This document shows positions 1 to 8,752 of a DNA stretch of 31,701 nt, one piece after another (within the stretch, counting starts at the first letter, position 1; each line of letters starts with the position of its first letter). The translations under genes and the position numbers were made by a program. The notes beneath the pieces are model-generated. The model searched no databases, was not told the origin of the DNA, and worked only from the letters and a program-made list of their open reading frames with translations. The DNA is taken from contig DAINMX010000058.1 of the NCBI GenBank assembly GCA_036736205.1, forward strand, positions 1-31,701, in the 5' to 3' direction. The stretch is from XYA12-FULL-58-9 sp001798605 (GTDB taxonomy: Bacteria; Myxococcota; XYA12-FULL-58-9).

Positions 1-699
1 CGGATCATCGTGATTGAGCACCGCGACATCGGCGTTCTCCACGAGGCGTTGCTTAACGTCCGCGTAGGACAGAACGTCGTCATAACGCTCAAAATGGTCC
101 GGGGTCACATTGAGCATGATCCCCACATCAGCGCGCAGACTGTAGGCCGTTTCGAGCTGAAAACTCGAGAGCTCAACCACCGCCGTGTCTCGGGGAATCT
201 TGCTATCGAGCCAAACGAGAAGCGAATCTCCGAGATTGCCCCCCACAAAGGGATCCCGGCCGGCGGCTTGCAGAAGTGCTCCCAACAACGCTGTCGTCGT
301 ACTCTTGCCGTTGGTACCCGTAATACCAACAAAGGGGACCGACAAATTTCCAGCGAGCTCCAGCTCACCAAAAAGCGGGCGGCCACTCTTGAGAACTCGC
401 GTTGCTGCGGCTTGCCGAGGATCTGCTCCAGGGCCAATCGCCACTGCCTCAACATCATCGAAGCAGTCGGCCTGCATCGCCCCGAGGCGGAGCTCGACAC
501 CGAGGTCGCGAAGCTCATCCGCTGCGAGATCTGCTCGCAAATCGGCCGCAACGACTTCGGCACCACGTTCTGCGAGGTGGCGTGCCATGGCGGTACCAAT
601 GACGCCAAGACCGAGGACGCCAACGCGCCTGCCTTTGGGCTCCGCGATGATGGCGTTGAGGTCTTGGCGCACCTCTTTTGTCAGCGTCAATCTACTCAT
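1..699 (-). CDS. murD: UDP-N-acetylmuramoylalanine--D-glutamate ligase, 3' part missing
   Basis: This cytoplasmic Mur ligase adds D-glutamate to UDP-MurNAc-L-Ala in peptidoglycan precursor synthesis. The first 233 codons are visible and the frame is still open at the window edge, so the C-terminal half lies outside. Residues 25-40 form an N-terminal Rossmann-like start (GVLGLGVIGTAMA). Residues 125-133 are the Mur-ligase P-loop GITGTNGKS, followed by GGNLG (153-157) and the VELSSFQLE signature (174-182), which is typical of MurD. The ATG at 699 lies 6 bases after the mraY stop, so the two are probably translated from one message. Identification is secure; only the missing C-terminus cannot be checked. 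Confidence 0.95.
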   Translation of the reverse strand, partial: MSRLTLTKEVRQDLNAIIAEPKGRRVGVLGLGVIGTAMARHLAERGAEVVAADLRADLAADELRDLGVELRLGAMQADCFDDVEAVAIGPGADPRQAAATRVLKSGRPLFGELELAGNLSVPFVGITGTNGKSTTTALLGALLQAAGRDPFVGGNLGDSLLVWLDSKIPRDTAVVELSSFQLETAYSLRADVGIMLNVTPDHFERYDDVLSYADVKQRLVENADVAVLNHDDP

Positions 700-705
700 A
701 GTTGA

Positions 706-1854
706 TCACCGCAACTTCAATGACACCAAACTCACCAGTGCCAACATCACCGACACGATCCAGAACCGCACAATAATCTTGGGCTCGGCCCAACCCTTGA
801 GCTCGAAGTGATGGTGCACTGGTGCCATGGCAAAGACCCTCTTGCCGGTGAGCTTGAAGCTCGCGACTTGCACGATCACGGACAACACCTCTGCTAGAAA
901 CACGCCATGAATGATGGCGCTCAAGAGCTCGTTTTTTGTCAACACGGCCATGGCGCCCAAAGCCCCACCGAGCGCTAAGGAGCCGACATCGCCCATAAAC
1001 ACCGACGCGGGAAATGTGTTGTACCAGAGAAAACCAATTCCGGCACCGACCACAGCAGCACAGAAGACCGCAAGCTCACCCGTTCCCTCAATGTACGGGA
1101 TGTTCAGATACTGCGCGACGTTGAAGTCCACCCACTGTCCTTGCCACTTGAAGGTGAGCACGAGGCCCGCGACGTAAGCCAGGATCATGAATGTTGTGGC
1201 GCTGACAATGGATGGGCCAATGGCAAGACCATCGAGACCGTCGGTAAGATTCGCCGCGTGCGAGGTCCCCATGACAACAATGAACGCGAAAGGGATATAC
1301 AGCCAACCAATATCGGGATTGAAAACATTGACTGCGATGAATGGGATCGACAACCGCGAGCTGAATGGAACCTCCACGCCGGGGAACCAACCCACGTGCC
1401 CGGCATAGAAGAGACAACTGAGCAGCACGAGGATGATGACCTGTAACAACAGTTTCTGACGACCGGGCATTCCCTTCGAGTCTCGCTTGGCAACCTTGCG
1501 GTAGTCGTCAATGAAGCCGATAGCGCCAAACCCGAGGAAGACCGCGAGCACCATCCACACGTAAATGTTGGTGAGCTGAGCCCACAAGAGTGTGGCCACG
1601 GTGACCGCTATAAGAATGAACACGCCGCCCATGGTAGGCGTGCCCCGTTTCTTTTGATGCTGCTCAGGCGTATCCTCGCGCACGTTGCTGACACCATGCT
1701 GCAGACGTCGCAACTCCTCGATGAACCACGGAAACAACCACAAGGTCAGGACCAACCCCGTGAGAGCCGCCGCCGGCATGCGAAATGACGGATAGCGGAA
1801 CACGTTGAACGGTCCGACGGAGTCAATAAATGCTGTGAACAGGTGGTAAAACAT
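706..1854 (-). CDS. mraY: Phospho-N-acetylmuramoyl-pentapeptide transferase
   Basis: This integral inner-membrane enzyme transfers phospho-MurNAc-pentapeptide to undecaprenyl phosphate, making lipid I. The 382-aa protein has about ten hydrophobic segments. It carries the family signatures GTPTMGG (71-77), FIDDYRK (114-120, with the DD pair), NLTDGLDGL (202-210), FMGDVGSLALGG (287-298) and the HHHFE motif (348-352). Its length is slightly above the usual 320-365 aa. The start codon overlaps the murF stop by one base (TGATG), which suggests translational coupling. It sits between murF and murD, the usual dcw order. Confidence 0.98.
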   Translation of the reverse strand: MFYHLFTAFIDSVGPFNVFRYPSFRMPAAALTGLVLTLWLFPWFIEELRRLQHGVSNVREDTPEQHQKKRGTPTMGGVFILIAVTVATLLWAQLTNIYVWMVLAVFLGFGAIGFIDDYRKVAKRDSKGMPGRQKLLLQVIILVLLSCLFYAGHVGWFPGVEVPFSSRLSIPFIAVNVFNPDIGWLYIPFAFIVVMGTSHAANLTDGLDGLAIGPSIVSATTFMILAYVAGLVLTFKWQGQWVDFNVAQYLNIPYIEGTGELAVFCAAVVGAGIGFLWYNTFPASVFMGDVGSLALGGALGAMAVLTKNELLSAIIHGVFLAEVLSVIVQVASFKLTGKRVFAMAPVHHHFELKGWAEPKIIVRFWIVSVMLALVSLVSLKLR

Positions 1855-3236
1855 CAGTCCCGTTCCCTTTGCAGATGGGCAACGACTCGCTCAGTACGCA
1901 TGCCGCGTGATCCTTTGACCAAAACCAGGTCCCCCTCGCGCAGCCCGCCGTCGAGCTCAACGAAAAGCTCCTCGATGTCAGAAAATGCCTTCGCCTTGGC
2001 ACCACCGGCCCTGGCACCTTTGACCACATGTGGCGCATGCTCACCAAGTGCCAGCACCCAGTCGATGCCACAGTCAGCCGCAGCCCTGCCGACCTGCTCA
2101 TGCAGTTCGGGCGCTGTTTCCCCAAGCTCGAACATGTCACCGAGCACTGCCACCTTGCGGCCGTCGCTCACTTCAACGAGTGTCGCAAAAGAGGCGCGCA
2201 TCGACGCCGGATTGGCGTTGTAGGTGTCGTCAATGACTCGCACACCAAGCTCGGTGTTCTCAAGCACACGCATGCGTCCACCGGGGATTGAGACTTCACC
2301 CATGCTCTTGGCAATGTCGTCGGGCGCGATGCCCATGGCAAATGCGGTCGCCGCAGCACCTGCGGCGTTCTGGGCATTGTGTGCACCGAACAGGGGAAGA
2401 TCGACCTCGATCTCTCCTCCATCGATAGCCAGGATAACCACGCTGCCGCCACTTTGCGGCTCTTGCCGAACAACTCGCACATCGGCTTGCGGCGCGCGGC
2501 CGAACCACAGCTGCGTGCGCGAACCTGCCAAGGGTGCGCAGATATTCCGAACCATCTCGTCGTCGGCGTTGAGAACGGCAACCGCGCCGGTGGGCAAACC
2601 GGCATAGAGTTCACCTTTGGCTCGCGCCACATTTTCGATACTACCGAGACCTTCAAGGTGAGCAGGTCCCACATTGGTGATGAGACCCACATTGGGCTCG
2701 GCAATCTCGGTCAGTCGAGCAATCTCCCCAGGAGCGTTCATGCCCATCTCGAGCACCGCCGCCCAAGCCCTCTGAGGCCAGGAGAATACGGTCAGGGGCA
2801 AGCCGATCAGGTTGTTGAAGTTCCCAGCCGTCTTGTGCACTTCGCCATGGGCCCGAAGCGCCGCAGCCAATAGCTCCTTGGTCGTTGTCTTACCGTTGGA
2901 GCCAGTAACAGCGGCGACCTGACCACGAAGGCGACGGACGTATTGGGCGATAGCTCCAAGAGCATAGAGAGTGTCGTCCACAACCAACAACGGCAAGGGC
3001 GAGTCGACAAGTGCCGCAAAACCACGGCGATCCACGACCGCCGCAACGGCACCGGCTTTGACGGCCGTCGCAACATAGTTGTGACCATCAAATCGGTCGC
3101 CGCGCAAAGCCACGAAGAGGCTGTTGGGCGGCAGAGACCGAGTGTCGGTCCCCACCGCCGTTACCTCAAACAGCACCCCTCCGTGAACTTCAGCCTCGGC
3201 GGCTCGCGCAAGCTCGCCGAGTTTCCAATTGCTCAT
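1854..3236 (-). CDS. murF: UDP-N-acetylmuramoyl-tripeptide--D-alanyl-D-alanine ligase
   Basis: This cytoplasmic Mur ligase adds D-Ala-D-Ala to UDP-MurNAc-tripeptide. The 460-aa protein has the N-terminal substrate domain (DTRSL at 31-35), the ATP-binding loop TGSNGKTTTK (111-120), the GNFNNLIGLPLT stretch (138-149) and the DDTYNANP signature (336-343) specific to MurF. A GAGGGG purine run about eight bases before the ATG is the likely ribosome-binding site. The coding frame stops one base into the mraY start codon. Upstream there is an unusual 211-bp spacer before murE, most of it filled by a possible small ORF annotated separately. Confidence 0.97.
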   Translation of the reverse strand: MSNWKLGELARAAEAEVHGGVLFEVTAVGTDTRSLPPNSLFVALRGDRFDGHNYVATAVKAGAVAAVVDRRGFAALVDSPLPLLVVDDTLYALGAIAQYVRRLRGQVAAVTGSNGKTTTKELLAAALRAHGEVHKTAGNFNNLIGLPLTVFSWPQRAWAAVLEMGMNAPGEIARLTEIAEPNVGLITNVGPAHLEGLGSIENVARAKGELYAGLPTGAVAVLNADDEMVRNICAPLAGSRTQLWFGRAPQADVRVVRQEPQSGGSVVILAIDGGEIEVDLPLFGAHNAQNAAGAAATAFAMGIAPDDIAKSMGEVSIPGGRMRVLENTELGVRVIDDTYNANPASMRASFATLVEVSDGRKVAVLGDMFELGETAPELHEQVGRAAADCGIDWVLALGEHAPHVVKGARAGGAKAKAFSDIEELFVELDGGLREGDLVLVKGSRGMRTERVVAHLQRERD

Positions 3237-3257
3237 GGCACACCCCTCAACCAGCTC

Positions 3258-3425
3258 TCACCGCTTGGTTCGTCCCTTGAGTCGCCGCGGTAACGAACGC
3301 GCTGGGGGCCATATCGATCCAGCGGTTGGATGTAGAAACAGCATCAGCGCCAACTCACCGTCATCGGCGCTGCCACCGCTTTTGCCACCACACTCCGCTG
3401 GCACCACATACCATCTGTCTCTCAT
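3258..3425 (-). CDS. Possible small protein (55 aa) between murE and murF
   Basis: A 55-codon frame starts with ATG at 3425. A perfect GGAGG ribosome-binding site lies at 3431-3435 (minus-strand reading), five bases before the start. The ORF begins 22 bases after the murE stop and ends 21 bases before the murF start, so it fits the only sizeable gap in an otherwise tightly packed operon. The product starts MRDRWYVVPAEC, has a short hydrophobic middle (LALMLFLHP) and a basic tail (LPRRLKGRTKR). I recognise no family. Codon use is mixed (AGA, ATA, CTA, TTA occur), so it could be a decayed or non-coding spacer. Confidence 0.35.
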   Translation of the reverse strand: MRDRWYVVPAECGGKSGGSADDGELALMLFLHPTAGSIWPPARSLPRRLKGRTKR

Positions 3426-3447
3426 CTGCCCCTCCGACCCGGAGCCT

Positions 3448-4920
3448 TCACCCCGGGTTGAAACCCGCCGCTGCCAACGCAGTGCGGGCGTGCGCACGAT
3501 CATCAAAGGGCCGGCTCTGGCTCCCCACGATCTGATAAGTCTCGTGTCCCTTGCCGGCGATCACCACCACATCGTTCGCCCTCGCCTGACTCACTGCGAC
3601 AGCTATCGCCACAGCGCGGTCCACTTCGACGTGGTGCGGACTTCCTGCGAGCCCTGGTTCAATATCTGCAATGATGGCTCGGGGATCTTCACTGCGCGGG
3701 TTATCGGTGGTCAAAACCGCCCAATCGGCACGCTCGGCGACCACCCTGCCCATGCTCGGCCGTTTGCCCGGATCACGATCGCCACCACAACCAAACACGC
3801 AAATCAATCTGCCGTCAGTTATTTCGCGAACCGCGTCGAGCACCTTGATCAACGCGTCTGGCGTATGAGCGTAGTCGACGAGCACCAGGGGGCCACCAGC
3901 GGCGAGAACCGGTTCGAGCCGCCCGGGAACCTGTCCAACCTCAGCGAGACCCTTTGCCACCGCGGCCGACTCCACCTCGAGGGCCACGGCGACAGCCACC
4001 GCTGCGAGCACGTTCTGCACGTTGAATCGCCCCAGAAGAGGCGAGCTGATCTCGAGTTCCCCTATTGGAGTCTGCAAACGAGCGCGGAAGCCACTTCGAT
4101 CTAGGTGCAATGTTCGCGGCCAAACCGCGGCAATTTCAATTACCGGCTCTTCCAATGAGAAACCGATAACTCGCGCAGCCGGCAAGGTGCCTACGAGCGA
4201 TGCCACCCTGGCATCGTCCAGATTCAGGACCGCGCTCCCACCCGTGGTGAGCCGCTCACGAAACAGCCTGGCTTTGGCTGCAAAGTAGGAGTCTGCGTCG
4301 CCGTGATAGTCCAAATGGTCGTGAGTCAGATTGGTGAACACCGCGACATTGAAATCCACGCCTGCCGCACGTTCCTGTGCCAACGCGTGTGAGCTGACTT
4401 CCATCGCCACCGCCTGCACACCGCAGTTCACCATCTCAGCAAGCATCGCCACCAGATCGACGGATTCGGGAGTCGTCAGCCCGACGACTTGTTCATGGCC
4501 CGCGAATCGAGTGCCAAGGGTGCCGATGACCCCCACCTTTTTACCCGCCGCACGGAGAATTGCCTCGAGTAGATGGACTATCGTGGTCTTGCCGTTGGTG
4601 CCGGTGATGCCGACCATCGACATGCGAGCAGCGGGATCGCCGAAGAACGCTTGCGCCGCGCGTGCCAGAGCCAGCCGGGTGTTGGGTGTCAGCACCAAAG
4701 TGGCGTCACCCACTTCGACGTCCTTCTCACACAACACCGCAACCGCACCGCCATCAATCGCTTTCGCCACATGATCGTGACCGTCAAAACGAGCCCCCAC
4801 CAACGCCGCGAACAATGCACCCGGCCGTACGCGCCGCGAATCGTAGATAAGGCCGGTGACGTCGACATCGGCGCCAGTGATGTAGGCCTGTTGCCCAGCA
4901 AAGAGATCGCTAACCTTCAC
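3448..4920 (-). CDS. murE: UDP-N-acetylmuramoyl-tripeptide synthetase, meso-DAP type
   Basis: This cytoplasmic Mur ligase adds the third peptide residue to UDP-MurNAc-L-Ala-D-Glu. The P-loop GITGTNGKTT is at 104-113. The DNPR motif at 406-409 is the known signature of enzymes using meso-diaminopimelate rather than lysine, in line with a Gram-negative wall. No ATG suits the expected N-terminus. I chose GTG at 4920 (protein starting MKVSDLFAG) because GAGGACAAGG precedes it closely and it lies ten bases after the ftsI stop. GTG at 4938 is an alternative and would overlap ftsI. The open frame extends to 5058, but that part merely reads through ftsI. Length is 490 aa, normal for MurE. Confidence 0.95.
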   Translation of the reverse strand: MKVSDLFAGQQAYITGADVDVTGLIYDSRRVRPGALFAALVGARFDGHDHVAKAIDGGAVAVLCEKDVEVGDATLVLTPNTRLALARAAQAFFGDPAARMSMVGITGTNGKTTIVHLLEAILRAAGKKVGVIGTLGTRFAGHEQVVGLTTPESVDLVAMLAEMVNCGVQAVAMEVSSHALAQERAAGVDFNVAVFTNLTHDHLDYHGDADSYFAAKARLFRERLTTGGSAVLNLDDARVASLVGTLPAARVIGFSLEEPVIEIAAVWPRTLHLDRSGFRARLQTPIGELEISSPLLGRFNVQNVLAAVAVAVALEVESAAVAKGLAEVGQVPGRLEPVLAAGGPLVLVDYAHTPDALIKVLDAVREITDGRLICVFGCGGDRDPGKRPSMGRVVAERADWAVLTTDNPRSEDPRAIIADIEPGLAGSPHHVEVDRAVAIAVAVSQARANDVVVIAGKGHETYQIVGSQSRPFDDRAHARTALAAAGFNPG

Positions 4921-4930
4921 AACCTTGTCC

Positions 4931-6856
4931 TCATCCACCGTTCCCCATGACCAAAGTGATGCGTCGGACCCCATCGCGCGGCGTTCCAGGCAACGGCTTC
5001 TGCGCCACGACGCGTCCACTTCCCTGCATCTCGAGATCGAAACCAACGCCCGCTTCAACGAAACGCGCCAAGGCAGCGCGAGCCGTCAATCCGACAAAAG
5101 ACGGAATGCCATTCTTTGTTGGCACCGAGGGAGGCTCAACAATCGTATCCAACTCCTCCAACATTGCGACGGGCTTTGCCGTGGCAGTCATTAAGCTCTG
5201 AGTCGGTACCACGCCGAGATATCGCATGGTCGCCTCACCAATCTCGGCAAAAACCGGTGCCGCGACGGCACCGCCGGAGTGCACGTCCTGGGGTTCATCA
5301 ACGGCCACGACGATGACAACCGCAGGATCGTTGGCCGGCAGGAATCCGGCAAAGACCGCAACGAAACGGTCGGCACTATACCCACCGGTAACCGCATCGA
5401 CTTTATTGGCAGTGCCCGTCTTGCCGGCGACTCGGTAGCCAGGCACTGATGCGCGCCAGCCCGTTCCCTCACTGCTCACAACGCGCTCCATCATCGGTAT
5501 GACCTTTGCAACTGTCGATGCGGACAACACGCGGTTGCTACGCGCGCGAGCACCATCACTGAGCAACGACGGTGCGATGTACACACCGCCATTCGCTAAT
5601 ACGCGATATGCAGCCGCCAACTGCAGGGCGTTGACCGCGACGCCATGACCAAAGGAGATTGTCGCAATCCCCACCTGGGACCATGAGGCCGCAGGCCGCA
5701 GCATACCGGCGGTCTCTCCTGGCAACTCGATACCCGTCCGTCGTCCGAACCCATACGCATTCAGAGCGGCGTACAATTTCTGACTTCCCAGCGCCTCCCC
5801 GATTTTTGCCGCACCGGGATTGGATGAAAAGGCGATGATGTCGCCCAAACTGAGCCAACCATGGGCCTTCGAATCGCGGATGATGTGATTGCCGATGGTG
5901 TAGGCACCGTTCTCACAGAAGATCTTCTCAGTTGGCTCGACTGCATCTGCCTCGAGGGCCGCAGCCATGACCAAAGGCTTGACCGTACTACCCGGCTCGA
6001 ACATGTCAGTCACAGTCCGGTTACGCAGTACATCAGCCGATGCAGACCCTGGCTCATTTGGATTGAACACGGGTTCCACGGCCATAGCCAGAACATCCGG
6101 ATTGCGCGCATCTAGGATGATTGCCGTCGCGGCACGGGCCCGTGTTTCCTCAACGACCCGCGCCAGAGCCCTTTGCGCCGCATGTTGCAAACGCAGATCG
6201 ATCGTCAAATTGACGTCGCCGCCGCGTGCCTCATCGGTATCGATGCCAGAGGGCAGAATCGCGTGCCCCAGAGCGTCCCGCATGGCTTCGATAACTTGCG
6301 GCTCACCGGCCAAAGTCGAATCGAGCTCACGCTCGACGCCCTCCAACCCGTTGGCGTCAATGCCGCAAAAACCGAGTAGGTGAGCTGCCAGCTCGCGGTT
6401 AGGATAAAAACGGCGCGGCTCGTAGGTCACTGACACGCCCTGAAGATTCAGAGCTTCCACTCGCTCGCGCTCCTTCGGATTTACCTGCCGTTTGAGCCAC
6501 ACGAACACTCGGTCGCTCGCCAACCTGCGGTAGACAGTGTGAAGATCGAGATCGAGCGCTTTCGCGATCTGCCGCGCAGCCTCTCGCGGGTCGTTAAACT
6601 TCCGCGGGTTCGCATAAACCGACGGCACATTGATCGAGCGCGCCAGTTGTTCACCGTTTCTGTCGTATATGTTCCCGCGCTCCGCTGGGATTTGCAGATC
6701 TTTGAGATACTCGTCACGAGATAGGCGCGATAACTCATCATGACGTGTCGTCTGCAGGAACCAGACGCGCACGCCAACTCCGACAAGGCCAATGAAGAAC
6801 AGTGACGATACCAATCGCACCCGCAGTGCGAATGGTTTGTTCTCGCGTTGACTCAC
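4931..6856 (-). CDS. ftsI: Division-specific peptidoglycan transpeptidase (PBP3/FtsI), with C-terminal PASTA domain
   Basis: This septal class B penicillin-binding protein crosslinks peptidoglycan during division. It has a short basic cytoplasmic start, one N-terminal transmembrane helix (about 12-34), the class B non-catalytic domain (ERGNIYDRNGEQLA, 59-73) and the three transpeptidase motifs: STVK (290-293, nucleophile Ser290), SSN (344-346) and KTGT (479-482). Residues about 585-641 form a single PASTA domain, as in Spo-type or mycobacterial-type PBPs; E. coli FtsI lacks it. Length is 641 aa. The start overlaps the ftsL stop by four bases (ATGA). Confidence 0.97.
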   Translation of the reverse strand: MSQRENKPFALRVRLVSSLFFIGLVGVGVRVWFLQTTRHDELSRLSRDEYLKDLQIPAERGNIYDRNGEQLARSINVPSVYANPRKFNDPREAARQIAKALDLDLHTVYRRLASDRVFVWLKRQVNPKERERVEALNLQGVSVTYEPRRFYPNRELAAHLLGFCGIDANGLEGVERELDSTLAGEPQVIEAMRDALGHAILPSGIDTDEARGGDVNLTIDLRLQHAAQRALARVVEETRARAATAIILDARNPDVLAMAVEPVFNPNEPGSASADVLRNRTVTDMFEPGSTVKPLVMAAALEADAVEPTEKIFCENGAYTIGNHIIRDSKAHGWLSLGDIIAFSSNPGAAKIGEALGSQKLYAALNAYGFGRRTGIELPGETAGMLRPAASWSQVGIATISFGHGVAVNALQLAAAYRVLANGGVYIAPSLLSDGARARSNRVLSASTVAKVIPMMERVVSSEGTGWRASVPGYRVAGKTGTANKVDAVTGGYSADRFVAVFAGFLPANDPAVVIVVAVDEPQDVHSGGAVAAPVFAEIGEATMRYLGVVPTQSLMTATAKPVAMLEELDTIVEPPSVPTKNGIPSFVGLTARAALARFVEAGVGFDLEMQGSGRVVAQKPLPGTPRDGVRRITLVMGNGG

Positions 6857-7125
6857 CGCAGACTCCCCACCACTTGTTCCGGCGCAGGTGCCACCAACCC
6901 CAGCTTGCGCGCCACCCTCATCATCCGCTCCGGCGAGCGTTCTGCCGCAAGCTCCACCTCAAGCTGCTCCTCTGTCGCCTGCAGATTCTGTAGTCGCGTC
7001 CGTTCTTCACTGAGCTTGTAACCCATGGCGAGGACGCCGTGGTGTACCCACACTTTGAACAATGAAGCCGCCACAGGCGAGCCGAGAACCAAGATGACAA
7101 GGATAAGCTGCACGATCCGCCTCAT
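6853..7125 (-). CDS. ftsL: Cell division protein FtsL
   Basis: A small bitopic membrane protein of 90 aa with a hydrophobic N-terminal segment (about 4-28) and a periplasmic part likely to form a coiled coil (LSEERTRLQNLQATEEQLEV, 38-57). The conserved tail (RMMRVARKLGLVAP) resembles the FtsL/FtsB 'ARKLGL' ending. Position between rsmH and ftsI, with four-base ATGA overlaps on both sides, is diagnostic; sequence conservation in FtsL is otherwise low. Its known role is to form the FtsQLB scaffold at the divisome and recruit or activate FtsW-FtsI. Confidence 0.9.
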   Translation of the reverse strand: MRRIVQLILVILVLGSPVAASLFKVWVHHGVLAMGYKLSEERTRLQNLQATEEQLEVELAAERSPERMMRVARKLGLVAPAPEQVVGSLR

Positions 7126-8051
7126 CTTGTGCGCTCCAATCGTCGCGCCGCGCGGAGTCGAGCGCTCGCTGCCCTGGGATTGCGCGCGATCTCATCACTG
7201 CCTGGCCGTACCACCCGCCGCGTCAGAATCTCAAGAGACGGGCGGTTGTTACACACGCAGCCACCGATAACCGGCGGACAAATACACCCCTGTGCGGCAT
7301 CTCGCAGCGCTCTCTTCACTGACCGATCCTCGAGCGAATGAAAGCTGATGAACACGGCAATACCGCCATCGGCAAGAACTTTGGGGATGGCCAACAAGAG
7401 TCGCTCGAGCTCACCGACCTCATCGTTGACGAGCATGCGGATCGCCTGAAAGGTACGAGTCGCGGGGTCGAGCCCGTCCCGAGCTGCGGGAACGTTGCGG
7501 CGGACAATCGCGGCGAGCTCCTCGGTGGTAGTCGGTCGCTCAGCCTTGATGGCACGCGCGACACGACGAGCATGCCGCTCTTCACCAAGCTCCTTGATGG
7601 CTGTGGCCAAGGTCGCAGCATCGACACTCGCAACCACCTCGCGTGCGGATTGCCCAGATGTCCGGTCCATCCGCATGTCGAGGTCGCCACTGAACCTAAA
7701 TGAGAACCCTCGGGAAGCCGTATCGATTTGATGAGATGACACGCCAAGATCCGCAACGAGAGCGCCCACTCGCCCAACGTTCACGCCCAAGACCGTCTCC
7801 AATTGCGAGAACCGTGCGTGATACACCTGGGCGCGCTCGCCAAATCGTGACAACCGCTCCCGAGCCACTCGCACCGCTTCTGAATCGCGATCCAGTGCCA
7901 ACAACTGCGAATCCGGCAGCGCATTCAACAGCGCCGTCGCATGCCCCGCACCGCCGACGGTGCAGTCAACAATCAGCTCAGGCTGATGTGCCGCGATCCA
8001 ATCGACCACCTCATGCAGCATGACTGACTCGTGGGCGAAAGAGTTTCCCAT
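7122..8051 (-). CDS. rsmH: 16S rRNA (cytosine-1402-N4)-methyltransferase
   Basis: This SAM-dependent enzyme (formerly MraW) methylates N4 of C1402 in the ribosomal P site. The 309-aa protein starts with the family hallmark FAHESVMLHEVVDWI, followed by the SAM-binding loop DCTVGGAGHA (29-38) and the C-terminal ISFHSLEDRSVKRAL motif. The open frame extends upstream to 8162 inside mraZ, but ATG 8051 matches the conserved N-terminus and lies 20 bases after the mraZ stop. The stop overlaps ftsL by four bases. An unusual Cys-rich patch (CICPPVIGGCVC) follows the SFHSLEDR motif; similar short CxCP segments occur in this family. Confidence 0.97.
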   Translation of the reverse strand: MGNSFAHESVMLHEVVDWIAAHQPELIVDCTVGGAGHATALLNALPDSQLLALDRDSEAVRVARERLSRFGERAQVYHARFSQLETVLGVNVGRVGALVADLGVSSHQIDTASRGFSFRFSGDLDMRMDRTSGQSAREVVASVDAATLATAIKELGEERHARRVARAIKAERPTTTEELAAIVRRNVPAARDGLDPATRTFQAIRMLVNDEVGELERLLLAIPKVLADGGIAVFISFHSLEDRSVKRALRDAAQGCICPPVIGGCVCNNRPSLEILTRRVVRPGSDEIARNPRAASARLRAARRLERTR

Positions 8052-8071
8052 GTCTATCCATTGAGCTGAGC

Positions 8072-8524
8072 TCACAGTCCCAGCTCCGTCAGTGCCCGCG
8101 CGACAGCGTCCCGACTCTGACGCGACACCATCGCCTGTTGAGTCCAATAGTCCTTCGACCAAATCTCAATGAAGGTCACCATCCCGGCCCACACAACATC
8201 GCGGCTCAGGCCGGCGTACTCACGCAACATCGGCGGAATCAACAACCGTCCGTGTTTGTCTATGGTGCAGTCTGTGGCACCCGCCACATAAATACGTTTG
8301 AGGGTGACCACCGCCGGATCAAATTGTGAGAGGGCCGCAAGCCGAGTCTCAAAGGCATCCCACTCAGACACGGGATAGGCCACCAGGCATTTGTCGATCC
8401 CAGTTGTGACGATAAGCCGAGTGTCTCCATCGTCGGAGCTCTGTTCGAGTGTCTCGCGAAAGCGGACAGGAAGGCTCGTACGGCCTTTCGCATCGATCGT
8501 GTGCTCGTAAAGGCCGCGAAACAT
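8072..8524 (-). CDS. mraZ: Transcriptional regulator MraZ
   Basis: A 150-aa protein with two SpoVT/AbrB-like DNA-binding repeats. The first begins MFRGLYEHTIDAKGRTSLPVRFR and the second contains ATDCTIDKHGRLLIPPMLREYAGL. MraZ proteins form rings that bind direct repeats in their own promoter and repress or tune the dcw operon. I chose ATG 8524 rather than the longer frame to 8632 because the family N-terminus starts there, AAAGG sits about ten bases upstream, and the longer version would read through the predicted operator. It is the first gene of the operon. Confidence 0.96.
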   Translation of the reverse strand: MFRGLYEHTIDAKGRTSLPVRFRETLEQSSDDGDTRLIVTTGIDKCLVAYPVSEWDAFETRLAALSQFDPAVVTLKRIYVAGATDCTIDKHGRLLIPPMLREYAGLSRDVVWAGMVTFIEIWSKDYWTQQAMVSRQSRDAVARALTELGL

Positions 8525-8540
8525 CGACGTCACACCTTTG

Positions 8541-8590
8541 TTGATCCCAATCGATCTCAATCGATCCATTTTGATCCAAATTGATCCGAT
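8541..8590 (-). promoter_or_regulatory. Five 10-bp direct repeats, predicted MraZ operator
   Basis: Five consecutive 10-base units are visible. In minus-strand order they are ATCGGATCAA, TTTGGATCAA, AATGGATCGA, TTGAGATCGA and TTGGGATCAA, giving a core of GGATCRA once per helical turn. The array ends 16 bases before the mraZ start. Known MraZ operators are short direct repeats with the same 10-bp period (TGGG-type in E. coli, AAAGTG-type in mycoplasmas), so an autoregulatory operator is the natural reading. That MraZ binds here is inferred. Confidence 0.7.
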
Positions 8591-8604
8591 AATTCCCACC
8601 GGCG

Positions 8605-8632
8605 ACTTTAGTCGTTCTCTTGTTGCAGTCAA
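8605..8632 (-). promoter_or_regulatory. Candidate sigma70-type promoter of the dcw operon
   Basis: On the minus strand TTGACT (8632-8627) is followed after 16 bases by TAAAGT (8610-8605). Transcription would start near 8598, just ahead of the five operator repeats, so bound MraZ would lie over the start and early transcribed region. The -10 box is imperfect and no start site has been mapped. Confidence 0.45.
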
Positions 8633-8752
8633 GTACTTTTAGGATATTCCTCAAAAATTACATGAAGATGAGTAGGGTATGGGCCTACTTTTGGTGCTGT
8701 TATCCCACACCTCATATTGCCATAGGTTACATGTTATTATGGTCATGATGTA

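Noticed and set aside
10..705. Plus-strand frame of 231 aa at the window start
   Set aside because: It lies opposite murD, whose P-loop and family motifs are clear on the minus strand.
4921..5058. N-terminal extension of murE
   Set aside because: It reads through the PASTA-encoding end of ftsI in another frame and matches no MurE; GTG starts at 4920 or 4938 fit better.
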